A stretch of DNA of 5,500 nt, taken from Sphingomonas bacterium. GTDB lineage: Bacteria; Pseudomonadota; Alphaproteobacteria; Sphingomonadales; Sphingomonadaceae. Below are positions 1-5,500 of the stretch, piece after piece. The notes beneath the pieces are model-generated. The model did no database searches, was not told where the DNA came from, and saw only the letters and a list, made by a program, of their open reading frames with translations. Positions within the stretch are counted from its first letter, which is position 1, and each line of letters begins with the position of its first letter. The position numbers were made by a program, and so were the translations under genes. The stretch lies in assembly GCA_026785965.1 (NCBI GenBank), contig JAJAYY010000250.1:1-5500 (forward strand), read 5' to 3'.

Positions 1-421
1 CGGGACCGTGGAGGATTTCGATCGATTCGGCGGTTAGCGGGTTGATCGCGACCGCGTGATCGCTCGACGAGGATGACACGTCGAGACTGCCGATGCCGTC
101 GGTGAGGATGCGGATGCGGTCGCCCGACAGGCCGCGCAGCACCGGGCGAGCGACATTCGGGCCCGACCCCGAGGTCGAGATACCAGGCTGGCTGGAAAGG
201 GTTTCGCCGAGCGTCGAGCGAAGCTGCGCGGCGAGGTCTTGCCCGCCGAGCACCGCTACGTCGCCCAGCACATCGTCGGCGCGGGGCCGGGTGCCGGTGA
301 CGACCACGACGGCGGTCTCCGGCGCGGCAATGCTGACTTGCGCGGCGGCCGGCGCGGCGAAGCTGGTCAGGGCAAGCGCCAACGGCGCTATCGATCGATT
401 TAAGGCTGAGCGAGTTTTCAT
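1..421 (-). CDS. TonB-dependent outer-membrane receptor, ZnuD-like, N-terminal part (cut by window edge)
   Basis: This is the first 140 codons of an outer-membrane receptor that would import a metal or metal complex using TonB energy. Residues 1-27 form a signal peptide: basic MKTR, a hydrophobic stretch, then an APAAA-Q cleavage site. A TonB-box-like segment ETAVVVVTGTR follows at about residues 35-45. The plug domain then begins, with ETLSSQPGIS, an RPVLRGLSGDRIRIL block, LDVSSSSSDHAVAINPL and IEILHGP at the window edge. The LRG...RI.IL.DG and SxDHAVAxxPL blocks are what I remember from ZnuD-type zinc receptors. That subfamily call is from memory, whereas the TonB-receptor call is firm. The beta barrel lies outside the window. 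Divergent placement next to a zinc exporter and a Zur-like site support a zinc role. There is no clear Shine-Dalgarno sequence before the ATG at 421-419. An iron or other siderophore receptor remains possible. Confidence 0.9.
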   Translation of the reverse strand, partial: MKTRSALNRSIAPLALALTSFAAPAAAQVSIAAPETAVVVVTGTRPRADDVLGDVAVLGGQDLAAQLRSTLGETLSSQPGISTSGSGPNVARPVLRGLSGDRIRILTDGIGSLDVSSSSSDHAVAINPLTAESIEILHGP

Positions 422-429
422 GCACGTCG

Positions 430-457
430 TCTATATGGGATGATACAACATCGCAAA
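430..457 (-). promoter_or_regulatory. Candidate sigma-70-like promoter of the TonB-dependent receptor
   Basis: Reading the minus strand, a -35-like TTTGCG (457-452) and a -10-like TATAGA (435-430) are separated by 16 bp. Transcription would begin within a few bases of the receptor ATG at 421. This would leave almost no leader and agrees with the absence of a ribosome binding site. The match to consensus is moderate and the call is inference. Confidence 0.35.
439..452. promoter_or_regulatory. Zur-box-like operator between receptor and zinc exporter
   Basis: The minus strand reads GATGTTGTATCATC, an imperfect palindrome with GATG/CATC ends. Its inner 12 bases match the alphaproteobacterial Zur-type core ATGTTATAACAT at 10 of 12 positions; the core is quoted from memory. 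It lies between the candidate -35 and -10 elements of the receptor, where a zinc-loaded repressor would block transcription. The fit of site, position and gene functions is good. However, this is one imperfect site found by eye, and another Fur-family regulator could bind it. Confidence 0.4.
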
Positions 458-579
458 CGTGAATGGCTCCGTTCGTCGCTTACCGCACGACGTTGGTCGG
501 AAATAGGCCCTCGGCGTCGGCCGGGCTGCCATTTCCTTGTGGTGTCGTCGCGCTATGAAGGGCTCAACCATCGCAGCGC

Positions 580-584
580 GAGAG
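580..584 (+). promoter_or_regulatory. Ribosome binding site deciding the CDF transporter start
   Basis: GAGAG lies 4 bases before the ATG at 589. A TTG at 586 immediately precedes that ATG in frame but would leave only 1 base after this site, so the ATG is the better start. Confidence 0.55.
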
Positions 585-588
585 ATTG

Positions 589-1542
589 ATGTCGATTGAT
601 GCTTCGGGCGCCCACCATCACGATCGACCCGCCGGCCATGGCGGGAATGGCGGGCACGACCATGCGCCGGCCAATTACGGCCGCGCCTTCCTGATCGGGA
701 TCGTGCTCAACCTCGGCTTTGTCGCGATTGAGGCGACCTATGGGATTTTGTCCAACTCGGTCGCCTTGCTCGCCGACGCCGGGCATAATCTGTCCGATGT
801 CCTCGGCCTGCTGGTGGCGTGGGGAGCGATGATCCTCGCGCGGCGCCAACCGAGCGCGAATTTCACTTATGGTCTGCGCCGCTCGTCGATCCTGTCGGCG
901 CTGTTCAACGCGGTATTCCTGCTCGTCGCGGTCGGCGCGATCGCGTTCGAGGCGGTCCAGCGGCTCGGCGATCCGCGCCCCGTCGCCGCCGGCACGGTGA
1001 TGGCGGTCGCGGCGGTCGGCATCGTCGTCAACGGCATCACCGCTCTGCTGTTCGCGCGCGGTGGCAAGGCCGACATCAATATCCGCGGCGCGTTCCTCCA
1101 CATGGCGGCCGATGCGGCGGTCTCGGCGGGGGTGGTCGTGGCGGGCTTCATGATCGGGCGCACCGGCTGGCTGTGGCTCGACCCCGCGACCAGCCTGGTC
1201 ATCGTCGTGATCATCGTGATTGGCACGTGGGGCACGCTCAAGACTGCGATCGGCATGTCGCTCGACCGCGTGCCCGAGCATATCCCCCCGGCCGAGGTCG
1301 TCGCCGCGCTCGAGGCGCTGCCCGGCGTGACCAGGATCCACGATCTGCACATCTGGTCGCTGAGCACGACCGAGGTCGCGCTGACTTGCCATCTGATCAT
1401 GCCCGCGGGGTGCCCCGGCGACGCCTTCCTATATGCCGCGAGCACAATGCTACACGACCGCTTCCGGATCGAGCATGCGACGATTCAGGTCGAACGGGGC
1501 AGCGGTGAGGATTGCGCGCAGGCAAGCGCTGCCGCGGTCTAG
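589..1542 (+). CDS. Cation diffusion facilitator, CzcD/ZitB (zinc exporter) type
   Basis: This 317-residue inner-membrane protein would export Zn2+ (possibly also Co2+ or Cd2+) from the cytoplasm in exchange for protons. The N-terminus is histidine-rich (H9-11, H17, H23, H25), as is usual for zinc CDFs. About six membrane helices can be seen at roughly 33-54, 57-83, 99-121, 132-155, 168-189 and 196-214. The transport-site motifs are H66-N-L-S-D70 in helix 2 (ADAGHNLSD) and H171-M-A-A-D175 in helix 5. HxxxD in both helices is the signature of the zinc-preferring group, whereas manganese and iron CDFs have Asp at the first position. The cytoplasmic domain from about residue 225 carries LPGVTRIHDLHIWSLS, with H251, D252, H254 and H268 as possible metal ligands. 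The length is typical and the gene appears intact. It is divergent from the ZnuD-like receptor and is followed by a strong hairpin. Confidence 0.95.
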   Translation: MSIDASGAHHHDRPAGHGGNGGHDHAPANYGRAFLIGIVLNLGFVAIEATYGILSNSVALLADAGHNLSDVLGLLVAWGAMILARRQPSANFTYGLRRSSILSALFNAVFLLVAVGAIAFEAVQRLGDPRPVAAGTVMAVAAVGIVVNGITALLFARGGKADINIRGAFLHMAADAAVSAGVVVAGFMIGRTGWLWLDPATSLVIVVIIVIGTWGTLKTAIGMSLDRVPEHIPPAEVVAALEALPGVTRIHDLHIWSLSTTEVALTCHLIMPAGCPGDAFLYAASTMLHDRFRIEHATIQVERGSGEDCAQASAAAV

Positions 1543-1573
1543 CCGCGCATCTGCGCAGCCCTAGAAACGCGTA

Positions 1574-1601
1574 AACCCCGGCAACCGAAGTTGCCGGGGT
1601 T
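1574..1601 (+). terminator. Strong GC hairpin after the CDF gene, probable terminator
   Basis: A perfect 12-bp stem (AACCCCGGCAAC / GTTGCCGGGGTT) closes a CGAA loop 31 bp after the stop codon of the transporter. No uninterrupted T tract follows on the plus strand (CCATGATT), so termination may be imperfect or the hairpin may mainly protect the mRNA 3' end. No gene enters from the right on the minus strand, so it most likely serves the transporter. Confidence 0.6.
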
Positions 1602-1672
1602 CCATGATTCGCATCCGAAGATTTGAACCACGATAACATAACGGTGCAGCGCGCCCGCGGTTCCGACGTTTG

Positions 1673-1699
1673 CGAAATTATTTTCGTCGGCGGCGAAAA
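1673..1699 (+). other. Leader with two mutually exclusive small hairpins or a palindromic operator
   Basis: The segment TTTTCG (1681-1686) can pair upstream with CGAAA (1673-1677, loop TTAT) or downstream with CGAAAA (1694-1699). The downstream pairing extends to 8 bp with one G-U pair and a 3-base loop. The same 19 bases (1681-1699) are also a near-palindrome in DNA, centred on 1690 and 36 bp before the thiolase start. This could be an operator or an mRNA structure, or chance in AT-richer leader sequence. Confidence 0.25.
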
Positions 1700-1723
1700 A
1701 GCTGCTTAGCTGGCGCTCAACCC

Positions 1724-1729
1724 GAGGAG
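1724..1729 (+). promoter_or_regulatory. Strong ribosome binding site of the thiolase
   Basis: GAGGAG sits 5 bases before the ATG at 1735 and fixes the start. It is the strongest Shine-Dalgarno sequence in the window. Confidence 0.85.
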
Positions 1730-1734
1730 CGGAC

Positions 1735-2895
1735 ATGGCACAAGCGTATATTGTCGAGGCATTGCGGACCGCTGGCGGGCGGCGCGGCGGGGCGCTCAAG
1801 GACTGGCATCCGGCCGATCTGGGCGCGGCGGTGCTCGACGCTTTGGTCGCGGGGAGCGGGGTCGATCCCGCGGCGATCGAGGATGTAATCGTCGGCTGCG
1901 TCAGCCAGGCGGGTGAGCAGAGCTTCCATATCGGGCGCAACATGGTGCTTGCATCGTCATTGCCCGACAGCGTCCCGGCAGTGACGATCGACCGCCAGTG
2001 CGGCAGCTCGCAGCAGGCGCTCCATTTCGCCGCCCAGGCGGTGATGTCGGGGACGCAGGATATCGTCATCGCGGCGGGGGTCGAAAGCATGACCCGCGTG
2101 CCAATGGGCTTACCCACGATCCTCGCGATGCAGGCCGGGATCGGGATCGGGCCGTGGAGCCAGGCGATCAAGGATCGCTACGGCGTGACCGAATTCAGCC
2201 AGTTTACCGGGGCCGAGATGATGGTCGACAAATATGGCTTCACCCGCGACCAGCTCGACGAATTCGCGCTCGCCAGCCATCGCAAGGCCGCCGCTGCAAC
2301 TGAGGCGGGGGCATTCGCGCGCGAAATCGTTCCGCTCAAGGTCGCAGGCGGGCTTCACACCCGTGACGAGGGGATCCGCGCCGATGCCACGCTCGAAGGC
2401 CTCGCCGGATTGAAGACGATCGCGCCGAACGGGCGGATCACCGCGGGCAACGCCAGCCAGATTTGCGACGGCGCCTCGGGCGTGCTGGTGGTGTCCGAAG
2501 CCGCGCTGCGCGAGCACGGCCTGACCCCGCTGGCGCGGATCGATCAGCTTACCGTCACCGCCGGCGACCCGGTGATCATGCTCGACGAGCCGATCGCCGC
2601 GACCCGGCGTGCGCTCGATCGCTCGGGGCGCAACCTCGACGAGATCGCGCTGTACGAAGTCAATGAAGCGTTCGCGCCGGTGCCACTGGCCTGGCTCCAG
2701 TTGTGCGGCGGCAATCCCGACCGGCTCAACGTCAATGGCGGCGCGATCGCGCTTGGTCACCCGCTTGGCGCAAGCGGGACCAAGCTGATGGCGACGCTGG
2801 TCCATGCGCTGCGCGCCAAGGGCGGGCGGTTCGGGCTGCAGACGATGTGCGAAGGTGGCGGGATCGCCAACGTGACGATCGTCGAACGACTGTAG
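1735..2895 (+). CDS. Thiolase (acetyl-CoA C-acyltransferase / acetyltransferase family)
   Basis: This 386-residue cytoplasmic enzyme either cleaves 3-ketoacyl-CoA with CoA or condenses two acyl-CoA molecules. The catalytic set is complete: nucleophile C89 in IDRQCGSSQQA, N310-E-A-F, H342 in NVNGGAIALGHPLGASG, and the second catalytic cysteine C372 in LQTMCEGGG. The loop domain lies at about residues 120-245. Length and termini are typical. GEQSFHIGR, the QCGSSQQA variant, the LDEP segment and the TMCEGGG end recall the FadA5-like branch, which acts on bulky degradative substrates including steroids. That comparison is from memory and the substrate cannot be read from the sequence. No dehydrogenase, hydratase or CoA ligase adjoins it, so the pathway is unknown. 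It appears to be transcribed alone. It ends 3 bp from the stop codon of the oppositely oriented aldo/keto reductase gene. Confidence 0.95.
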   Translation: MAQAYIVEALRTAGGRRGGALKDWHPADLGAAVLDALVAGSGVDPAAIEDVIVGCVSQAGEQSFHIGRNMVLASSLPDSVPAVTIDRQCGSSQQALHFAAQAVMSGTQDIVIAAGVESMTRVPMGLPTILAMQAGIGIGPWSQAIKDRYGVTEFSQFTGAEMMVDKYGFTRDQLDEFALASHRKAAAATEAGAFAREIVPLKVAGGLHTRDEGIRADATLEGLAGLKTIAPNGRITAGNASQICDGASGVLVVSEAALREHGLTPLARIDQLTVTAGDPVIMLDEPIAATRRALDRSGRNLDEIALYEVNEAFAPVPLAWLQLCGGNPDRLNVNGGAIALGHPLGASGTKLMATLVHALRAKGGRFGLQTMCEGGGIANVTIVERL

Positions 2896-2898
2896 CGA

Positions 2899-3843
2899 CT
2901 AACCCCGCGCTCCGGCGAGAATTGCTTCGGCCTTGGTGAACAGCGCCGAATCTACCTTTGCGCCTGACGCCGCGGCATTCTCGCGCACTTGTTCGGGGCG
3001 CGTGGCGCCGATGATCGCCGACGCGACATTGGGCATGCGCAGGATCCAGGCGAGCGCAAACTGGGTCAGCGTCAGCCCCGCCTCGGCGGCGATCGGCTTG
3101 AGCTGCTGGACCGCTTCAAGCACCGGACGTTTCATCAGCCCGCCAATATAGCCGCCCATCTCATCGCTGGAGGCCCGGGTTCCGGTCGGCGGCGGAGCGT
3201 CGGGCATATATTTGCCGGTCAGAACGCCCTGCGCAAGCGGCGACCAGACAATCTGCGAAATGCCATTGGCAGCCGAGACCGGGATCACCTCCGCTTCGGG
3301 CTCGCGCCACAACAGGCTGTACTGCGGCTGGCTCGAGACAAACTTCTCGGTCCCGGCAAGGTCGAGCGCGGCCTGGATCTGCGGCGCGGTCCATTCGGAA
3401 AAACCGATGTAGCGCGTCTTGCCGCTGCGCACCGCCGCGGTCAGCGCCGTCATCGTTTCCTCAAGCGGGGTTTCCTCGTCGTAGCGATGGCATTGGTAAA
3501 GATCGACATAATCGGTGTTGAGCCGCTTCAGCGACGCATCGAGCTGTATTTCTACCTGGCCGCGCGACAGGCCGCGATTCTCGGCGTCCATCGGGAAGAA
3601 CAATTTGGTCGCCAGGACATAGCTGTCGCGGGGGCGATCCTTGAGCGCGTCGCCAAGGAAATTCTCGGCCGCGCCATTGCCGTAGACGTTCGCGGTGTCG
3701 ATGAAGTTGATGCCCTCGTCGAACGCGGTGTCGAGGCAATGCCGCGCTGCTTGGGCTTCGACCCCGACTCCATAAGTCAGCCACGATCCAAGCGAAATTT
3801 CCGATACGTTGAGGTCGCTGCTGCCGAGCTGGCGCTGTTTCAT
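2899..3843 (-). CDS. Aldo/keto reductase
   Basis: This 314-residue cytoplasmic NAD(P)H-dependent oxidoreductase would reduce aldehydes or ketones. The catalytic tetrad is complete: D49 and Y54 in FIDTANVYGNG, K80 in VLATK, and H119 in DLYQCHRYD. The barrel strand SQPQYSLLWRE and the WSPLAQGVLTGKY block are typical. The cofactor phosphate loop is visible near the end as AIIGATRPEQVRENAAA (about 277-292). Length and pattern fit the voltage-gated potassium channel beta-subunit / YghZ-like group of bacterial AKRs; the exact substrate is unknown. The ATG at 3843-3841 has a good AGGAGA site and begins the usual MKQRQLGSSDLNVSEISLG family start. Transcription runs toward the thiolase, with stop codons only 3 bp apart and no hairpin terminator seen between them. 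Confidence 0.95.
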   Translation of the reverse strand: MKQRQLGSSDLNVSEISLGSWLTYGVGVEAQAARHCLDTAFDEGINFIDTANVYGNGAAENFLGDALKDRPRDSYVLATKLFFPMDAENRGLSRGQVEIQLDASLKRLNTDYVDLYQCHRYDEETPLEETMTALTAAVRSGKTRYIGFSEWTAPQIQAALDLAGTEKFVSSQPQYSLLWREPEAEVIPVSAANGISQIVWSPLAQGVLTGKYMPDAPPPTGTRASSDEMGGYIGGLMKRPVLEAVQQLKPIAAEAGLTLTQFALAWILRMPNVASAIIGATRPEQVRENAAASGAKVDSALFTKAEAILAGARG

Positions 3844-3848
3844 GGCTG

Positions 3849-3854
3849 TCTCCT
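3849..3854 (-). promoter_or_regulatory. Ribosome binding site of the aldo/keto reductase
   Basis: On the minus strand, AGGAGA lies 5 bases before the ATG at 3843 and supports that start. Confidence 0.8.
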
Positions 3855-3937
3855 GGCCTAGGTAACCGTGCGCGAAGGGGGCTGTTCCGTTGCCACTCCA
3901 CTACGACACCGATTCTCCTTGTCGGGCCAAGCAGAAG

Positions 3938-4013
3938 TGGTGCCGGTTGCAGGAGTCGAACCCGCGACCTTCGGTTTACAAAACCGCTGCTCTACCAACT
4001 GAGCTAAACCGGC
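3938..4013 (-). tRNA. tRNA-Thr (anticodon UGU)
   Basis: On the minus strand this is a complete 76-base cloverleaf with encoded CCA (3940-3938). The acceptor stem is GCCGGTT/AACCGGC with discriminator A. The D arm is GCTCAGTTGGTAGAGC. The anticodon arm carries loop TTTGTAA with TGT at 3980-3978, and the T arm contains GGTTCGACTCC. UGU reads ACA and, by wobble, other threonine codons. The 27-43 pair at the top of the anticodon stem is G-A, otherwise the stems are regular. It begins 18 bp after the stop codon of the upstream same-strand gene, so it may be made from a shared transcript. No U-rich terminator is evident before the aldo/keto reductase leader. Confidence 0.97.
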
Positions 4014-4031
4014 ACGCCGCGCGCTTTATCG

Positions 4032-4886
4032 TCAGGTGATACCGAACGTCCAGCCCTCGGTGCGCGCAATTTTGGCAGTGAGCCCCGGTGGCGTGAAGGC
4101 GAGGCGGTGGGTGAGATGAGCGCGCATCCCGGCGGCGGTGATCAGCGCGTCGCTCTGGTGATCGGTCGGGACGTGGTCGAGCCGGGCGGGCGGCGAGCCG
4201 AGCGCGGCGAGCGCGAAATCGAGCTCGTCGCCAGTGCGGATCTTCTTGCCCGGCAGGCCGGCGTTGCGGATGTAGATGCGGGTATAAATCTCGACCACCG
4301 CGCTGCCAGTCGCGGGGAGCGGATCGAACGGCCAGATCGCGACCTGGCCATCGATTTGGTGGAGCAGCCGCATTCCTGAAAAGCTCGCCTTGGCGACTTG
4401 GGCGGCGCCGATCGCGTCGTAGGCGCTCGCGGTCTTGCGCCCGCCTTGCGCGTTGAGCGCGCGGTCGCAGGTGCGGAAATGGACGAAATCGGCCTTCACC
4501 CCATCGGCGATCCCGAAGTAGAAATGCTTGCGGTGGAGCTGCTCAAGGAACGAGGCGGCGCCGAAATCCTCGTCGCGCGCGTGGTGATCGACATAGGCCC
4601 AGAAAGCGCGCGCCTCATTGGGCACGCCCGCCTCGCCCGGAAGATAAGCGCCGCGCTCGACGAACGGCGGGGCGAAGCTGAAGTCGAACCCGAACAGCGT
4701 CGGTTCGGCGGCCGCGCGCTCGATCAGCCATTCGAGCACTTCGCTGCGTGACCAGACATGGCCCGGTCGCACGAGACGCGGCGCTTGATCGCTCCGCGCC
4801 TCGGCAATCGCGATCCCCTTATGCCGCTTGCCTTTAGCCCCCGACCAATCGATCGCGACGGTCGCGGCGAAGCGGCGCCGCGTCAC
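4032..4886 (-). CDS. DUF429-like predicted RNase H-fold protein, function unknown
   Basis: This is a 284-residue protein when read from the GTG at 4886-4884. It resembles the DUF429 / predicted RNase H-like nuclease group. Candidate acidic residues appear in the right order: D13 in strand-like VAIDWSGAKG, D68 in FGFDFSFAPP, E199 in AVVEIYTRIY, and D242 and D246 in TDHQSDALITA. The C-terminus EGWTFGIT is also typical of that group as I remember it. No substrate is known, so the nuclease activity is only predicted. The frame stays open to an ATG at 4976, but those 30 extra residues are an Ala/Pro/Arg-rich out-of-frame reading of the neighbour's 3' end. The GTG overlaps the neighbour's TGA as GTGA, and no separate ribosome binding site is seen, which points to coupled translation. 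A tRNA gene follows on the same strand. Confidence 0.7.
   Translation of the reverse strand: MTRRRFAATVAIDWSGAKGKRHKGIAIAEARSDQAPRLVRPGHVWSRSEVLEWLIERAAAEPTLFGFDFSFAPPFVERGAYLPGEAGVPNEARAFWAYVDHHARDEDFGAASFLEQLHRKHFYFGIADGVKADFVHFRTCDRALNAQGGRKTASAYDAIGAAQVAKASFSGMRLLHQIDGQVAIWPFDPLPATGSAVVEIYTRIYIRNAGLPGKKIRTGDELDFALAALGSPPARLDHVPTDHQSDALITAAGMRAHLTHRLAFTPPGLTAKIARTEGWTFGIT
4883..4886 (-). other. GTGA start/stop overlap coupling two genes
   Basis: On the minus strand the four bases GTGA contain the GTG start of the RNase H-fold gene and the TGA stop of the membrane protein gene. Such 4-bp overlaps are typical of operon partners translated by re-initiation. There is no convincing Shine-Dalgarno sequence just upstream. 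Confidence 0.6.
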
Positions 4887-5500
4887 ACCAACGGCGGTTG
4901 GCGGTCGTCGCCGGGGTTGGCCTGCTTGAGCCGCGGCGGCGGCGGCGGGGGAGGGGGCATCTGGTCGAGATGCCACTGCTCGAGCAACCGCGCCGCGAAA
5001 TCGCGCCCGCCAAGACCGAAGGCGATCGCGGTCGCCACCGCGGCGGCGCCGAGGATCAAACCGAACGCCATCATCACGATCTGGTCGGCGAGGCCCATGA
5101 AGGTCAGCCCGATCGCGGTGAACAATGCGACGATGGCATATTTGACGATCGTCTGGGCATAGCCCGCCTCGCCGGTCGAGCTTCCGACCAGCCCGGCCAG
5201 GATCCGCGCCAGGAACAGCCCGACGACGATGATCACCGTGCCGAAGATTACCTTGCCGCCAAGCTCGGTGATCTGGAACAGCAATGCGGCAACGCTGTCG
5301 CCGCCCAATTGCCGTGCCGCCTCGATCGCCGCGCCGAGCAAGATTGCGGTGAATGCGATCGCGCCGACCACTCGCGACGGGTTCGCCGCCGAGGGCATGA
5401 TGCCGAGCGCACGGACGCTATTGTCGAACCCCAGGCTCGGCAGGACGGTTTCGATCAGCGTCTTGACCCAGCGCCCGATGAGGAAGGCGATCGCCAGCCA
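4883..5500 (-). CDS. MscS-like membrane protein with conserved TM helices (3' part; start outside window)
   Basis: The last 205 residues are visible and the frame is open to the window edge. An internal ATG at 5398 is unlikely to be the start, because in-frame coding sequence (WLAIAFLIGRWVKTLIE and on) continues upstream of it. Hydrophobic helices appear at about residues 44-62, 83-105, 118-136 and 141-161, counted from the window edge. The last one, Ala/Gly-rich and followed by FGLGGRDFAARLLEQW, resembles the pore helix and following segment of MscS family channels and the Pfam 'conserved TM helix' (TM_helix) repeat. The usual MscS cytoplasmic beta domain is missing. The protein ends soon after with eight consecutive prolines and a short polar tail. 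It is probably an inner-membrane protein of the MscS-related TM_helix family; whether it forms a channel is not shown. It is coupled to the RNase H-fold gene by GTGA. Confidence 0.8.
   Translation of the reverse strand, partial: WLAIAFLIGRWVKTLIETVLPSLGFDNSVRALGIMPSAANPSRVVGAIAFTAILLGAAIEAARQLGGDSVAALLFQITELGGKVIFGTVIIVVGLFLARILAGLVGSSTGEAGYAQTIVKYAIVALFTAIGLTFMGLADQIVMMAFGLILGAAAVATAIAFGLGGRDFAARLLEQWHLDQMPPPPPPPPRLKQANPGDDRQPPLV
4934..4957 (-). repeat. Oligoproline tract (eight codons) near the end of the MscS-like protein
   Basis: Eight consecutive proline codons follow Met: CCC, CCT, CCC and then five CCG. They lie 16 residues before the stop. Runs of proline slow ribosomes and usually need EF-P. 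The tract explains the GGC/GGG-rich low-complexity DNA seen on the plus strand here. Confidence 0.85.

Noticed and set aside
93..443. A plus-strand open frame over the receptor signal peptide and plug
   Set aside because: The minus-strand reading gives a textbook signal peptide, TonB box and plug, so this is its shadow.
553..1392. A long minus-strand open frame (279 codons) over the CDF gene
   Set aside because: It is antisense to a clearly conserved transporter. Its product is a low-complexity Arg/Asp/His-rich sequence of the kind produced by GC-rich codon bias, with no domain.
1539..2171. A minus-strand open frame across the 1543-1734 gap and the thiolase 5' end
   Set aside because: It runs through the hairpin, the leader and the antisense of the thiolase. 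The product has no coherent domain.
2110..2805. A minus-strand open frame (231 codons) inside the thiolase
   Set aside because: It is a complementary-frame shadow of a complete thiolase, with no ribosome binding site or family similarity.
2989..3861. A plus-strand open frame (290 codons) over the aldo/keto reductase
   Set aside because: It is an antisense shadow of a gene with a full catalytic tetrad. The product is Arg-rich with no recognisable fold.
3938..4013. tRNA-Thr as a possible integration site for a mobile element
   Set aside because: No integrase, no direct repeat of the tRNA 3' end and no composition change are seen on either side within the window.
4934..4957. GGC/GGG-rich run as a possible microsatellite or G-quadruplex element
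   Set aside because: It is explained by eight in-frame proline codons with mixed CCC, CCT and CCG usage. Only one or two G runs are long enough for a quadruplex.

Overview
The window looks like chromosomal DNA of a high-GC alphaproteobacterium, most likely a sphingomonad. The reasons are the strong G/C third-position bias, a TonB-dependent receptor with a classical signal peptide, and the general gene style. This placement is inferred, not proven. There is no integrase, transposase, CRISPR array, phage gene or obvious base-composition break. It reads as ordinary core or housekeeping sequence with a few nicely organised details, and I see no convincing new multi-gene system.

Left part (1-1601): a divergent pair apparently devoted to zinc. 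On the minus strand is the 5' end of a TonB-dependent outer-membrane receptor whose plug domain resembles ZnuD-type zinc receptors. It is cut by the window edge. On the plus strand is a complete CzcD/ZitB-type cation diffusion facilitator with both HxxxD zinc-site motifs. The 167-bp gap between their start codons contains a Zur-box-like imperfect palindrome inside a candidate promoter for the receptor. An uptake receptor and an efflux pump back to back suggest a zinc-balance locus. A 12-bp GC-rich hairpin follows the transporter gene.

Middle part (1602-3854): a complete thiolase on the plus strand with a strong ribosome binding site, and a complete aldo/keto reductase on the minus strand. Their stop codons are only 3 bp apart, tail to tail. 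The thiolase leader carries two mutually exclusive small hairpins.

Right part (3938-5500), all on the minus strand: the 3' part of an MscS-like membrane protein with an oligoproline tail, then a predicted RNase H-fold (DUF429-like) protein, then a tRNA-Thr(UGU) gene 18 bp downstream. The RNase H-fold gene most probably starts at a GTG that overlaps the stop codon of the membrane protein gene (GTGA). This start is about 30 codons shorter than the longest open frame and implies translational coupling. All intergenic gaps are shorter than 200 bp.
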